Shown here one piece after another: positions 1 through 7,503 of a stretch of 12,203 nt of DNA. The DNA comes from Clostridia bacterium (GTDB taxonomy: Bacteria > Bacillota > Clostridia > Oscillospirales > CAG-382). The position numbers and the translations under genes are program-made. The number at the start of each line of letters is the position of its first letter. The stretch's first letter is position 1. The stretch covers positions 1 through 12,203 of the forward strand of contig JAGDBE010000045.1 of assembly GCA_017959195.1 (NCBI GenBank), given 5' to 3'. The notes below the pieces were generated by a model. It was given only the letters and a program-made list of their open reading frames with translations, was not told where the DNA came from and did no database searches.

Positions 1-854
1 CGGAAGACGTTAAAAAGGAGCTTGAAGAGAAAAACACGTTTCTGTCAAGCGCAAACTCGATAAACTGGGGACGGCTCGCGCCGCAGATAGCGTACTATAT
101 TTCGGCGTACTGCGACCTTGTGAACGAAAAAGATATTTTGCTCGGCGAAAAGGTGAACATAACCGTCCCGACGGGCAATTTCGGCAACATCTTCGCCGCA
201 TATATCGCAAAACTCATGGGGCTTCCCGTAAACAAACTCGTCTGCGCTTCAAACAGCAACAATATTCTGACCGACTTCCTCTCGACGGGCATTTACGACA
301 GAAACAGAAAATTCTATACGACGATGTCGCCGTCAATGGACATACTCATCTCGTCAAACCTCGAAAGACTGCTTTATCTCGTTGCGGGCCCCGAAAAGAC
401 CGCGTTTTATATGAAGGAGCTTTCGGAAAAGGGCAGATACGAAGTTGACAAAAGCACTCTCGATAAGATAAAAGAGACGTTCTGCGCATATTTTGCGACG
501 GAAGACGAGTGCAGAAAGACGATAAAAGAGACTTTTGATGAGCAAAACTACCTCTGCGACACGCATACGGCGGTAGCGATGAGCGCTGCGGAAAAATTTA
601 AAAACGAGCACGGATGCGCGAAAAAAAACATAGTCGTTTCCACCGCAAGTCCGTATAAATTCGCGCCGGACGTTGCAAAATCGCTCGGAATAGATTTAAC
701 GGGCGCAAAAACCGACGAGGAAATCATAAAAACGCTGTCGGAATATACCAAAACCGAAATTCCGAAGCCGATTTCCGAGCTTTTCGGAAAGAAAATACGG
801 TTTGACAAAGTGCTCGAAAAGACGGAAATGCAGTCATCCGTGCTTGAACTTTAA
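1..854 (+). CDS. thrC: Threonine synthase, 3' part (5' end outside window)
   Basis: PLP enzyme that converts O-phosphohomoserine to threonine and phosphate in the cytoplasm, the last step of threonine synthesis. The reading frame is open from base 3 to the TAA at 852-854, giving 283 visible residues; the N-terminal part with the PLP lysine lies outside the window. Seen directly: the threonine-synthase segment NSINWGRLAPQIAYY near the start of the fragment, then the phosphate-binding loop VPTGNFGN, then SNSNNILTDFLSTGIY and the late TASPYKFAPDV segment. All are typical of the long bacterial and fungal ThrC type. An in-frame GTG at 120 is internal, because the conserved sequence continues upstream of it. 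It is followed after 33 bases by murD with no terminator, so both are probably on one transcript. No truncation is seen at the 3' end. Confidence 0.93.
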   Translation, partial: EDVKKELEEKNTFLSSANSINWGRLAPQIAYYISAYCDLVNEKDILLGEKVNITVPTGNFGNIFAAYIAKLMGLPVNKLVCASNSNNILTDFLSTGIYDRNRKFYTTMSPSMDILISSNLERLLYLVAGPEKTAFYMKELSEKGRYEVDKSTLDKIKETFCAYFATEDECRKTIKETFDEQNYLCDTHTAVAMSAAEKFKNEHGCAKKNIVVSTASPYKFAPDVAKSLGIDLTGAKTDEEIIKTLSEYTKTEIPKPISELFGKKIRFDKVLEKTEMQSSVLEL

Positions 855-873
855 TTTTTGAAAAAATCTCCCG

Positions 874-879
874 AAAGGA
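874..879 (+). promoter_or_regulatory. Ribosome binding site that sets the murD start
   Basis: AAAGGA lies 8 bases before the ATG at 888. It favours that ATG over the in-frame TTG at 858, which directly follows the thrC stop, has no Shine-Dalgarno sequence, and would add ten residues outside the family alignment. Confidence 0.7.
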
Positions 880-887
880 CAGAGATT

Positions 888-2360
888 ATGCCCCAAACTA
901 ACGGATTTTACCAAAACGAGAAGCTGAAAATATATAAGGATTTCTTACGCGGAAAAACCGCGTCGGTAATCGGCGTCGGAATAAGCAACGTGCCGCTTCT
1001 GCGCTTTCTTAACGAAAACGGAGTGAAAGTTTACGCAAGAGACCGCAAGGAAAAGGAAAAACTTGCCGAAAATAAGAATCTTGACATTGAAAAACTCCAA
1101 AAAGACGGAGTTGAATTCATTACCGGCGAAAACTACCTCGAAAACATAAAAGAGGAAATCGTTTTCAAAAGCCCCGGCGTGCGCTTCGACAAGCCGGAAA
1201 TATTGAAAGCGCACGAAAACGGCGCGCTCATAACGTCGGAAATGGAGGCGTTTCTGTCGCTGTGCCCGTCGAAAATCATAGTTATTACGGGCAGCAACGG
1301 AAAGACCACGACGACGACGCTTACGTCGGAAATATTAAAAAATTCGGGGCATAAAGTGTGGCTCGGCGGCAATATCGGAAACCCGCTTTTGAGTTTTATA
1401 GATGAGATTACGCCGTCAGACTTTACGGTGCTCGAACTTTCAAGCTTCCAGCTTCATACCGTAAACCGCTTTGAAAACAGAGGCCTTCCGTTTGCGCATA
1501 TCGTTTTCCCCGACGTCGGAGTGATTACGAATATCTCCCCAAACCACCTCGACTGGCATACCGACATGGACGAATACGCGTTTTCCAAACGCGCGGTGTT
1601 CACGCATATGGAAAAATCGCGCGGAAAACTCGTTATAAACAGACGGAGCGACGAATACGTAAAGAAATTTGCAAAAGAGGCAAAAGACGAAAAGATAAAC
1701 GTCGCTACCTTCTCGGCGTACGACGGAAAGAAAGACTCCGGCGCGTCGTATCAAGACGGAATAATTTATATCGACGGCGAAAAATACCTTTCGGCAAAGG
1801 ATATCGTCATTCCCGGACTTCACAATATCGAAAACTATATGGCGGCGATCCTTGCAACGAAAGATTTTGCGGAAAAAGAAGCCGTGGAAAGGACGGCAAG
1901 CACCTTTGCGGGCGTGCCGCACCGCCTTCAGCTTATAAGCGAAAAAAACGGCGTGAAATACTATAACAGCTCGATAGATTCATCTCCGTCAAGGACGTGT
2001 GCCGCGCTGTCGTGCTTTTCAGACGAGTATAACGGAAAGATTAACATAATTCTCGGCGGCTACGACAAGCATATTCCGTTTGACGAGCTCGCAAAACCGC
2101 TCTGCGAAAAGAACTGCACGCTCTATATCACGGGACATACCGCAAAAAAGATTTACGACGCGGTAACGGAAAGCGAATATTACAAAGCAAATCCCGTAAA
2201 GATTTATATGTGCGAAAACTTTGATGAAGCGGTAAATTCGGCGAAAAACAACGCAAAAAGCGGAGAAATCGTGCTTCTTTCCCCCGCCTGCGCGTCGTTT
2301 GACGAGTTTGCGAATTTCGAAAAACGCGGAGAAAGGTTCGCCTTTCTCGTAAACGGATAA
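888..2360 (+). CDS. murD: MurD-type UDP-MurNAc-L-alanine:D-glutamate ligase
   Basis: Cytoplasmic Mur ligase that adds D-glutamate to UDP-MurNAc-L-alanine with ATP, in peptidoglycan precursor synthesis. With the ATG at 888 it has 490 residues, somewhat longer than the usual 440-460. The order is an N-terminal Rossmann-like UDP-binding domain (about 15-110), a central ATPase domain with P-loop GSNGKT at 135-140 (Lys139), Glu183 in VLELSSFQLH, His220 in NHLDWH, Asn313/Asn316 in HNIENY, and a C-terminal domain with PHR (Arg346), GGYDKHIPF and LLSPACASFDEF. These last motifs single out MurD within the Mur family. One oddity: the Asp that follows that Arg by 15 residues in E. coli MurD (Asp317, in NDSK) is Ser361 here, in NSSIDSSPSRT. 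The gene sits outside any visible division and cell wall (dcw) cluster, so a second murD elsewhere in the genome is possible. Confidence 0.9.
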   Translation: MPQTNGFYQNEKLKIYKDFLRGKTASVIGVGISNVPLLRFLNENGVKVYARDRKEKEKLAENKNLDIEKLQKDGVEFITGENYLENIKEEIVFKSPGVRFDKPEILKAHENGALITSEMEAFLSLCPSKIIVITGSNGKTTTTTLTSEILKNSGHKVWLGGNIGNPLLSFIDEITPSDFTVLELSSFQLHTVNRFENRGLPFAHIVFPDVGVITNISPNHLDWHTDMDEYAFSKRAVFTHMEKSRGKLVINRRSDEYVKKFAKEAKDEKINVATFSAYDGKKDSGASYQDGIIYIDGEKYLSAKDIVIPGLHNIENYMAAILATKDFAEKEAVERTASTFAGVPHRLQLISEKNGVKYYNSSIDSSPSRTCAALSCFSDEYNGKINIILGGYDKHIPFDELAKPLCEKNCTLYITGHTAKKIYDAVTESEYYKANPVKIYMCENFDEAVNSAKNNAKSGEIVLLSPACASFDEFANFEKRGERFAFLVNG

Positions 2361-2368
2361 AAAGGTGA
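2361..2368 (+). promoter_or_regulatory. Ribosome binding site that sets the fur-family start
   Basis: AAAGGTGA lies 5 bases before the ATG at 2374. The in-frame GTG at 2365 is inside this Shine-Dalgarno sequence, so it is unlikely to be the start. Confidence 0.65.
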
Positions 2369-2373
2369 AAAAA

Positions 2374-2805
2374 ATGAACGGAAACGCGCAGAGAAAGACA
2401 AAACACGGAAAAACGGTGCTCGACTGCTTAAAGGAAAACGGCACGCGGCACCTGACGGCAAAAGACGTCGCCGAAATACTCAGAAAAGACGGCAAAGACG
2501 TCTCAACCGCCACGATATACAGACAGCTCGAAAAGCTTACCGTCAGCGGAGAAATAAGGAAATACATCACTTCTCCCGGCGAGAGCGCCTGCTTTCAGTA
2601 TGCGGGAAACGACGGCAAAAGCAAGTGCGAACAGCATTTTCATCTTAAATGCACCGTCTGCGAAAAGCTTTTTCACGTAAGCTGCGATTATCTCGACAAG
2701 CTCGAAGAGCACGTAATGGAACATCACGGATTTTACGTTGACAATACGCGCACCGTTCTTTACGGAATATGCGGAGAGTGCCGCAAAAATAAGCAAAACA
2801 GATAA
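2374..2805 (+). CDS. Fur-family metal-responsive transcription regulator
   Basis: Cytoplasmic dimeric DNA-binding regulator of 143 residues, normal for the family. The N-terminal winged helix covers about 10-80, with recognition helix region STATIYRQLEKL at 44-55 followed by SGEIRKY. The C-terminal dimerisation and metal domain has QHFHLKC at 87-93, CTVC at 93-96, Cys104, a His-rich EEHVMEHHGF segment at 111-120, and CGEC at 133-136. The two CxxC pairs form the family's structural zinc site. His88, His90, Glu and His side chains in the following region are candidates for the sensing site. The overall pattern resembles Zur or a generic Fur more than PerR, but which metal it senses cannot be read from sequence. 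The gene lies 13 bases after murD and 17 before the VTT membrane protein gene, so it is probably co-transcribed with both. No obvious Fur-box palindrome was seen in the short spacers. Confidence 0.9.
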   Translation: MNGNAQRKTKHGKTVLDCLKENGTRHLTAKDVAEILRKDGKDVSTATIYRQLEKLTVSGEIRKYITSPGESACFQYAGNDGKSKCEQHFHLKCTVCEKLFHVSCDYLDKLEEHVMEHHGFYVDNTRTVLYGICGECRKNKQNR

Positions 2806-2822
2806 AAATAACGGGGAAAACA

Positions 2823-3572
2823 ATGAACGAGGAAAAGAAACAGATATTAAAAAAACTGCTTGCAATACTGTCGGTGATAATGTATATCACCGTGATTCTG
2901 CTTATAACGTTCTTTTTCGCCGTTAATTTCAAGGAAATAAGCTCCGCCGAAAGCTTCAGGGACTACATTCTGTCTTTCGGGGCAAAAGGCGTTTTAGTCG
3001 GCCTGGGACTGCATATTTTACAGATTTTCGTCGCGTTCATCCCGGGCGAAATAATTGAAGTCGGCCTCGGCTACGCATTCGGCGCGATAACCGGCACGGT
3101 AATATGCTATATCGGCGTTGCGGTCGCGAGCACGCTCATATTTCTGCTTATAAAGAGGTACGGAAAAAAGGCGCTCGACCTTTTTGACGCGAAAGATAAG
3201 ATGGATAATATGAAATTCGTGCAGAAATACGTACACGACCACGAAAAACTGCGTATGATTACGTTTATTCTGTTTTTCATTCCCGGCACGCCGAAGGATT
3301 TGTTCACCTACTTTTTCGCATTGACGCCCCTTTCGCTCGGCGAATTTCTTTCAATATCGCTTATTGCGAGAATCCCGTCAATCGTGTCGTCAACCGTCGG
3401 AGGAATGCTCATCCACAACGAAAACTATATCGCGGCGACGGTGCTTTTCGTCATAACCGCGATATTAAGCGCAATCGGCTGGCTCGGCTATGAAAAATAC
3501 AGCAAGCGTAAAAACGCCGACAAAGAAGAAAAAGAAACAAAAAAAGAAACCGAAAAACAGGAAAACAAATAA
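2823..3572 (+). CDS. TVP38/TMEM64 (VTT, DedA-like) family membrane protein
   Basis: Integral membrane protein of 249 residues. Seen: a hydrophobic segment at about 12-38, a cluster of membrane and re-entrant segments at about 55-115 including the FIPGEIIEVGLGYAFG stretch (the IPGE at 73-76), a second re-entrant-type motif FFIPGTPKDLFTYFFA around 151-166, then an Arg-containing segment (SLIARIPS) and a last hydrophobic helix near 198-220. The two proline-glycine motifs and the Arg after the second are the hallmarks of the VTT (SNARE-associated) domain. Relatives are linked to lipid scrambling and undecaprenyl phosphate recycling, but the substrate here is unknown. The C-terminus is a very charged, Lys/Glu-rich tail of about 25 residues, predicted cytosolic. 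The A-rich DNA coding for it runs into the ribosome binding site of the next gene. Start ATG 2823 is preceded by a modest ACGGGGA site. Confidence 0.85.
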   Translation: MNEEKKQILKKLLAILSVIMYITVILLITFFFAVNFKEISSAESFRDYILSFGAKGVLVGLGLHILQIFVAFIPGEIIEVGLGYAFGAITGTVICYIGVAVASTLIFLLIKRYGKKALDLFDAKDKMDNMKFVQKYVHDHEKLRMITFILFFIPGTPKDLFTYFFALTPLSLGEFLSISLIARIPSIVSSTVGGMLIHNENYIAATVLFVITAILSAIGWLGYEKYSKRKNADKEEKETKKETEKQENK

Positions 3573-3596
3573 ACCGCAAAAAACAAAAAAACAAAA

Positions 3597-3603
3597 AGGA
3601 GGT
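3597..3603 (+). promoter_or_regulatory. Strong ribosome binding site that sets the start of the secreted protein gene
   Basis: AGGAGGT lies 6 bases before the ATG at 3610, and that ATG opens directly into a signal peptide. The frame stays open upstream to an ATG at 3490, but using it would put a highly basic tract before the signal peptide and overlap the preceding gene by 83 bases. Confidence 0.85.
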
Positions 3604-3609
3604 CCGCAG

Positions 3610-4917
3610 ATGAAGAAGTTTTCAACGAAAATCAAAGCGCTTATTCTTTGCGCGCTGCTGTTTGCGGCCGCCTTTTCGCAAGCTGTTGCGGGCGTCCAGT
3701 ACAACGACGCAAAATACGCGAATTATGTAAACATGAACGGCGAAAACGAGTCGGGGCGGATATATATCGTTCCCAACCTCTACCGCCAGGACGCGTCGTA
3801 CAAAAACGTAAAGAGTTTTCCGCTCGTAGTAATGAATTCGGTGGAATACGTGCCGCTTGAAATTTTCGCGATGTATTCCTATATAGAAGTCGTTTACAGT
3901 AAGCTTTCATTCGGATTTTATATAAACAACACCAACACCAATAAATATATCGCCTTCAACCTGGAGGACGGAACGACGACCACTTCCGCCGACCAGGCGG
4001 TTGACGCGTCGGTGCAGATGTGCTACCGCACCTACTACGTGCCTGCAAAAATCGTCTGCGACGCGGTGGGACTGAATTTTGAGAGCTACGACAACGCTTC
4101 CGACGGCATACACGCGGCGCGCGTTTCGGATAGCAGCGCAAAATACACGCTTGCCGAACTTGTGGACATGTACAGTCCCAAAAAGAACGATACAACCCGG
4201 GACGGACAGACCGACGAGCCGGATACGGGAGGAAGCACTCAGCCCGACGTCGGACAGGGCGGACAGATTACGCCGGCGCCCGACGACAAATATAAAAACG
4301 TGCTTTCGAGAAACGTTTACCTCTCGTTTGACAACTGCCCCGACGAATATACGGGAAACATCCTCGACATATTAAGGGCGTATAACTGCGGCGCGACTTT
4401 CTTTATGACGGCGGAAAAAATACTTGAAAGGCCCGAAACAGTCAGAAGAATTCTCGTCGAGGGACATAATATAGGAATTTACTGCCCGACCGACGGCGCG
4501 TCGGGCGAAGAATATTCCGCTTCGGGCGAAACCGAGAGAATTTTGTCGGAAACAAAGGAAGCAAACGAGGCGCTGAAACTTATAACCAAGAAAAAAGCGA
4601 GATACGTGAGAATAAAGGGCGCTCACGAAAAGGAACTTAAAGAAAACGGCATAGAAAAAGCCCTCAAAGACGAGGGACTCGTGATTTACGGATATACTTT
4701 CGACACAAGAAATTACGGCAGGGCGCAGGGCGTTTACGACGCGCTCGTGCGCGAGATTGCGGAGAAAAACACAAACCGCGCGGCGACGCATTACATCAAT
4801 TTCTCGTCGGGCGCATACAGCGCGCCCGCTCTTTCGAGATTTCTGGAATTCTGCGGAAAATACACTCAGTTCAGGACGGTAAAATCCGACGAATATACGG
4901 TTTTGCCTGCTCTGTAA
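3610..4917 (+). CDS. Secreted protein with stalk-like domain and degenerate polysaccharide-deacetylase (NodB-like) domain
   Basis: Protein of 435 residues. It begins with a typical signal peptide (KK..KIK, hydrophobic core 10-22, AVA then Gly at 25-28, likely cleavage after Ala27) and shows no lipobox. Residues about 40-180 resemble the beta-rich copper-amine-oxidase-N-like stalk domain common in clostridial wall proteins (VVMNSVEYVPLEIFAMY and later TYYVPAKIVCDAVGLNFESY). A polar, Gly/Pro/Asp/Thr-rich linker follows at about 190-230, then a NodB-like domain at about 235-435 with NILDILRAYNCGATFFMTA and PETVRRILVEGHNIG. Metal sites are lost: the family TFDDGP is SFDNCP (Asp241 kept, Asn242 for the metal Asp), and the HxxxH pair is Tyr291 and Asp295. 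The late LLHD-type motif is also unrecognisable. It is therefore probably a non-catalytic carbohydrate-binding or regulatory protein at the wall. It sits 18 bases before the response regulator gene, which suggests a role in that signalling circuit. Confidence 0.75.
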   Translation: MKKFSTKIKALILCALLFAAAFSQAVAGVQYNDAKYANYVNMNGENESGRIYIVPNLYRQDASYKNVKSFPLVVMNSVEYVPLEIFAMYSYIEVVYSKLSFGFYINNTNTNKYIAFNLEDGTTTTSADQAVDASVQMCYRTYYVPAKIVCDAVGLNFESYDNASDGIHAARVSDSSAKYTLAELVDMYSPKKNDTTRDGQTDEPDTGGSTQPDVGQGGQITPAPDDKYKNVLSRNVYLSFDNCPDEYTGNILDILRAYNCGATFFMTAEKILERPETVRRILVEGHNIGIYCPTDGASGEEYSASGETERILSETKEANEALKLITKKKARYVRIKGAHEKELKENGIEKALKDEGLVIYGYTFDTRNYGRAQGVYDALVREIAEKNTNRAATHYINFSSGAYSAPALSRFLEFCGKYTQFRTVKSDEYTVLPAL

Positions 4918-4935
4918 AAAGAAAGGAACATAGGC

Positions 4936-5652
4936 GTGGAAGCGAAAAAAAAGAGAATCCTCATAGTTGAGGACGAAAAAAACATTGCGGATATAATCGA
5001 ATACAACATAAGGAAGCAGGGCTACGACACCGACGTTGCAAACGACGGCGAAAAAGGGCTTGCCTACGCGCTTTCGGAAAAATACGACCTCGTGCTGCTC
5101 GACGTAATGCTTCCCAAAATGGACGGCTTTGAAATCTGCCGCAGAATAAGGGAGCGCCTTGACACGCCGATAATCATGCTCACCGCAAGGGAGGAAGAGC
5201 GCGACAAGGTTATGGGCCTTGAACTCGGCGCCGACGACTATATGACAAAGCCGTTCAGCAACGCGGAGCTTCTGTCCCGCATACGCGCGAACATAAGGAG
5301 ATATTCCGGCGAAAATTCGGTATCAAAAGCGGTTTCCGCACCGGAAAAAGACGAAATCATAGACCTTGACGACCTCGTTATCAACTGTTCTCTGCTTACC
5401 GTAAAAAAGAACGGAGAAGAGATATCGCTTTCAAAGCAGCAGTACGATTTGCTCGAATTCTTGGCGCGCAACAGGGGCAAGAAATTCAACCAGGAAGCGC
5501 TCTTGGAGCAGGTGTGGGGATATAACGACTTCTACGGCGACGTAAGAACCGTCGACGTTACCGTCGCAAGACTCAGAAAGCAGATAGAGGACAACCCGTC
5601 CGAGCCGAAGCACATCAAAAACAAGCGCGGCGTCGGATATTATATGGAATGA
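4936..5652 (+). CDS. OmpR/PhoB-family response regulator (WalR/PhoP-like)
   Basis: Cytoplasmic transcription regulator of 238 residues. The receiver domain spans about 6-120 with acidic pair Glu12/Asp13, phospho-acceptor Asp56 in LLDVMLP, Thr83 in IIMLTA and Lys105 in TKPF, all intact. The C-terminal winged-helix domain spans about 137-238 and contains SLSKQQYDLLEFLARN, VWGYNDFYGDVRTVDVTV and the final GVGYYME. The start is GTG at 4936, 7 bases after AAAGGAA. The C-terminal domain and its adjacent kinase make it WalR-like, but PhoP-like regulators share the same layout and no auxiliary walHI genes are seen here, so I give no symbol. It is co-transcribed with the kinase that follows after 38 bases. 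The genes upstream make envelope stress or wall homeostasis a reasonable target, by inference only. Confidence 0.93.
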   Translation: MEAKKKRILIVEDEKNIADIIEYNIRKQGYDTDVANDGEKGLAYALSEKYDLVLLDVMLPKMDGFEICRRIRERLDTPIIMLTAREEERDKVMGLELGADDYMTKPFSNAELLSRIRANIRRYSGENSVSKAVSAPEKDEIIDLDDLVINCSLLTVKKNGEEISLSKQQYDLLEFLARNRGKKFNQEALLEQVWGYNDFYGDVRTVDVTVARLRKQIEDNPSEPKHIKNKRGVGYYME

Positions 5653-5690
5653 AATAAATTTTAGAGATTTTCCGCAACGGAGGAAAAAAC

Positions 5691-7496
5691 GTGTATAAGT
5701 CGCTGAACTCAAAGTTGGTTCTGATATTCATAGTATTCATAATAACGGTAATGGCGACGGTCGGAATATTTTTGACCAACAGCATTTACGAATACTATAA
5801 AGACAATTTTGTAAACAGAATAGACGACGCGCTCGACGGAGCCGCGCTCGTCAGAATAAACGACGTCATCGACGGCGAGGACTACCCCGAAAAGATAAAA
5901 GAGGTAATGCTCGCCTACTCGTCCGCGTTCGGGCTTGACAACTACCGCAATTTCTACGTTCTCGACGGCAAGGCGGACATACTTTCTTCAAGCGTTGAAA
6001 ACGCAAAGGAAGTAAAGCTCACCGAAAACGTGCTGTCGGCCATGAACGGACGGACGGGCAAGGAGCAGTCCTTCGGCTCGGACGTGTTTGACTACGCGTT
6101 TTGCGTTACGGGCGAAACGAACAGCTGTATAGTTTATATCGTCGACGATATGACGGAAATGCAGATGTTGTCGTTCACGCTGTTTTCGATTATAATAAAG
6201 GCGCTCATAATAGGCCTTGTAATCGCGTTTATAATGGCGTTCTTCCTTGCGAAAGCGATAACGCTGCCGATACAGAACATAACCAAGGGCGCGCAGAGAA
6301 TCGCGTCGGGCGACTACTCCGAGCGCCTTGCAAACCGCTCGCGCGACGAGATAGGAACGCTCACGAGAAACTTCAACTCCATGGCTCAGTTCATCGAAAA
6401 CAACCTCGACGCCGTGTCGGGCGAGAGGGAAAAACTTAACAATATAGTAAACCGCCTCGAAGCAGGCGTTGCGGCGTTCGACGAAAAGGGTTTGCCGCTC
6501 CACTTAAACCCCAATTCCCTTAAAATGCTCTCTCTTCCCGAGCACACGAAGCCGAATTTCAGCGAGCTTACCGCGGCAATGGGGCTTGCCGACGTTACCA
6601 TGAAGAAACTCAAAAGCGAAAAACAGCTTCATATAGCGGAGCATACGTTAAGCGACGTTAAGACGAGGGAGCTCGTCGTGAGCGTGGATTTCTCGACGTT
6701 TGACTACGAAAACGGCACCAAAACAGGCTTCATCGTCGTTATGCAGGACATCACCGACGGAGCCGTGCTCGAAAAGAGCAGGCGCGAATTTATAGCGAAC
6801 GTCTCACACGAGCTGCGCACGCCGCTTACGAGTATAAAGGGCGCGACCGAGACGGTGCTCGAAGACGACGAAATGCCTCCGGAAATAAGAAAGAAGTTTC
6901 TTGAAATCGTCGATAACGAGTCGGACAGAATGACGAGAATAGTAAAGGACCTGCTCGTGCTTTCAAGACTCGACAACAGGCGCATGACGTGGAGCCCGTC
7001 GACGTTCGACGTAAACGATACGCTTGAAAGAATGTGCGCGTCTTTGCTTCCGGAAGCAAAGGTTCACGGACATGAACTAACGTATTTCTGCGAACTTGCC
7101 GATAAGTGCGCAATATATGCCGATAAGGAAAGAATCGAGCAGGTTATTGCGAACATAATCGGAAACGCGATAAAATATACGCCTGACGGAGGAAAAATCG
7201 AAGTAAGCCTTACCAAGAGCGGAAGAAAAGGATATGAAATATCCGTAAAGGATAACGGAATAGGTATTCCCGAGCAGGATATAGAGCACCTGTTTGAGAG
7301 ATTTTACAGGGTGGACAAGTCCCGCTCGGTAAAGGCGGGCGGCACGGGACTCGGACTTTCGATAGCCAAGGAAATCGTCGACGCGCATAACGGAAAAATC
7401 ACCGTTGCAAGCAAAGAGGGCGAAGGCACGACGGTTAAAATCTTTCTTCCGTCCGATACGCGCGTCGGAGAAGACGGCGAAGGCAGGGAAAATTAA
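5691..7496 (+). CDS. Membrane sensor histidine kinase (WalK/PhoR-like)
   Basis: Sensor kinase of 601 residues, partner of the preceding regulator. Layout: transmembrane helix at about 8-29, an extracytoplasmic sensing domain at about 30-158, second helix at about 162-188, HAMP (TLPIQNITKGAQRIASGDY onward, about 190-243), a PAS-like domain (NRLEAGVAAFDEKG and VVMQDITDG, about 248-350), HisKA with phospho-acceptor His373 in NVSHELRTPLTSI, and an ATPase domain with N box Asn492 (GNAIKYTP), G1 Asp521 (DNGIGIP), F box FERFYRVDKSRS and G2 starting at Gly550 (GGTGLGLSI). All catalytic motifs are present. The start is GTG at 5691, 3 bases after ACGGAGGAAAA. The stop lies 7 bases from the spo0A stop on the other strand. 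The order TM-sensor-TM-HAMP-PAS-HisKA-ATPase matches both WalK and PhoR of Firmicutes, so naming it more narrowly is not supported. Confidence 0.93.
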   Translation: MYKSLNSKLVLIFIVFIITVMATVGIFLTNSIYEYYKDNFVNRIDDALDGAALVRINDVIDGEDYPEKIKEVMLAYSSAFGLDNYRNFYVLDGKADILSSSVENAKEVKLTENVLSAMNGRTGKEQSFGSDVFDYAFCVTGETNSCIVYIVDDMTEMQMLSFTLFSIIIKALIIGLVIAFIMAFFLAKAITLPIQNITKGAQRIASGDYSERLANRSRDEIGTLTRNFNSMAQFIENNLDAVSGEREKLNNIVNRLEAGVAAFDEKGLPLHLNPNSLKMLSLPEHTKPNFSELTAAMGLADVTMKKLKSEKQLHIAEHTLSDVKTRELVVSVDFSTFDYENGTKTGFIVVMQDITDGAVLEKSRREFIANVSHELRTPLTSIKGATETVLEDDEMPPEIRKKFLEIVDNESDRMTRIVKDLLVLSRLDNRRMTWSPSTFDVNDTLERMCASLLPEAKVHGHELTYFCELADKCAIYADKERIEQVIANIIGNAIKYTPDGGKIEVSLTKSGRKGYEISVKDNGIGIPEQDIEHLFERFYRVDKSRSVKAGGTGLGLSIAKEIVDAHNGKITVASKEGEGTTVKIFLPSDTRVGEDGEGREN

Positions 7497-7503
7497 GCAG
7501 AAA

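Noticed and set aside
801..809. 0A-box-like TTTGACAAA inside thrC
   Set aside because: It is explained by Phe-Asp-Lys codons in a coding region; likewise 10567-10575 in holA.
858..887. Upstream TTG start for murD
   Set aside because: No ribosome binding site at the right distance, and it adds residues outside the family; ATG 888 has AAAGGA 8 bases upstream.
2019..2570. 183-residue open frame on the minus strand
   Set aside because: It lies opposite murD and the Fur-family gene, both firmly identified, and its product has no family features; it is a codon-bias shadow.
3490..3609. Upstream in-frame ATG giving a 475-residue secreted protein
   Set aside because: It overlaps the VTT gene and would place a Lys-rich tract before the signal peptide; AGGAGGT and the signal peptide point to ATG 3610.
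5988..6503. 171-residue open frame on the minus strand
   Set aside because: Antisense to the histidine kinase sensor, HAMP and PAS-like regions; Arg/Tyr-rich composition typical of a shadow frame and no ribosome binding site.
7456..7473. Hairpin TCCGA...TCGGA as a terminator at the end of the kinase gene
   Set aside because: Short stem inside the coding sequence with no following T-run.
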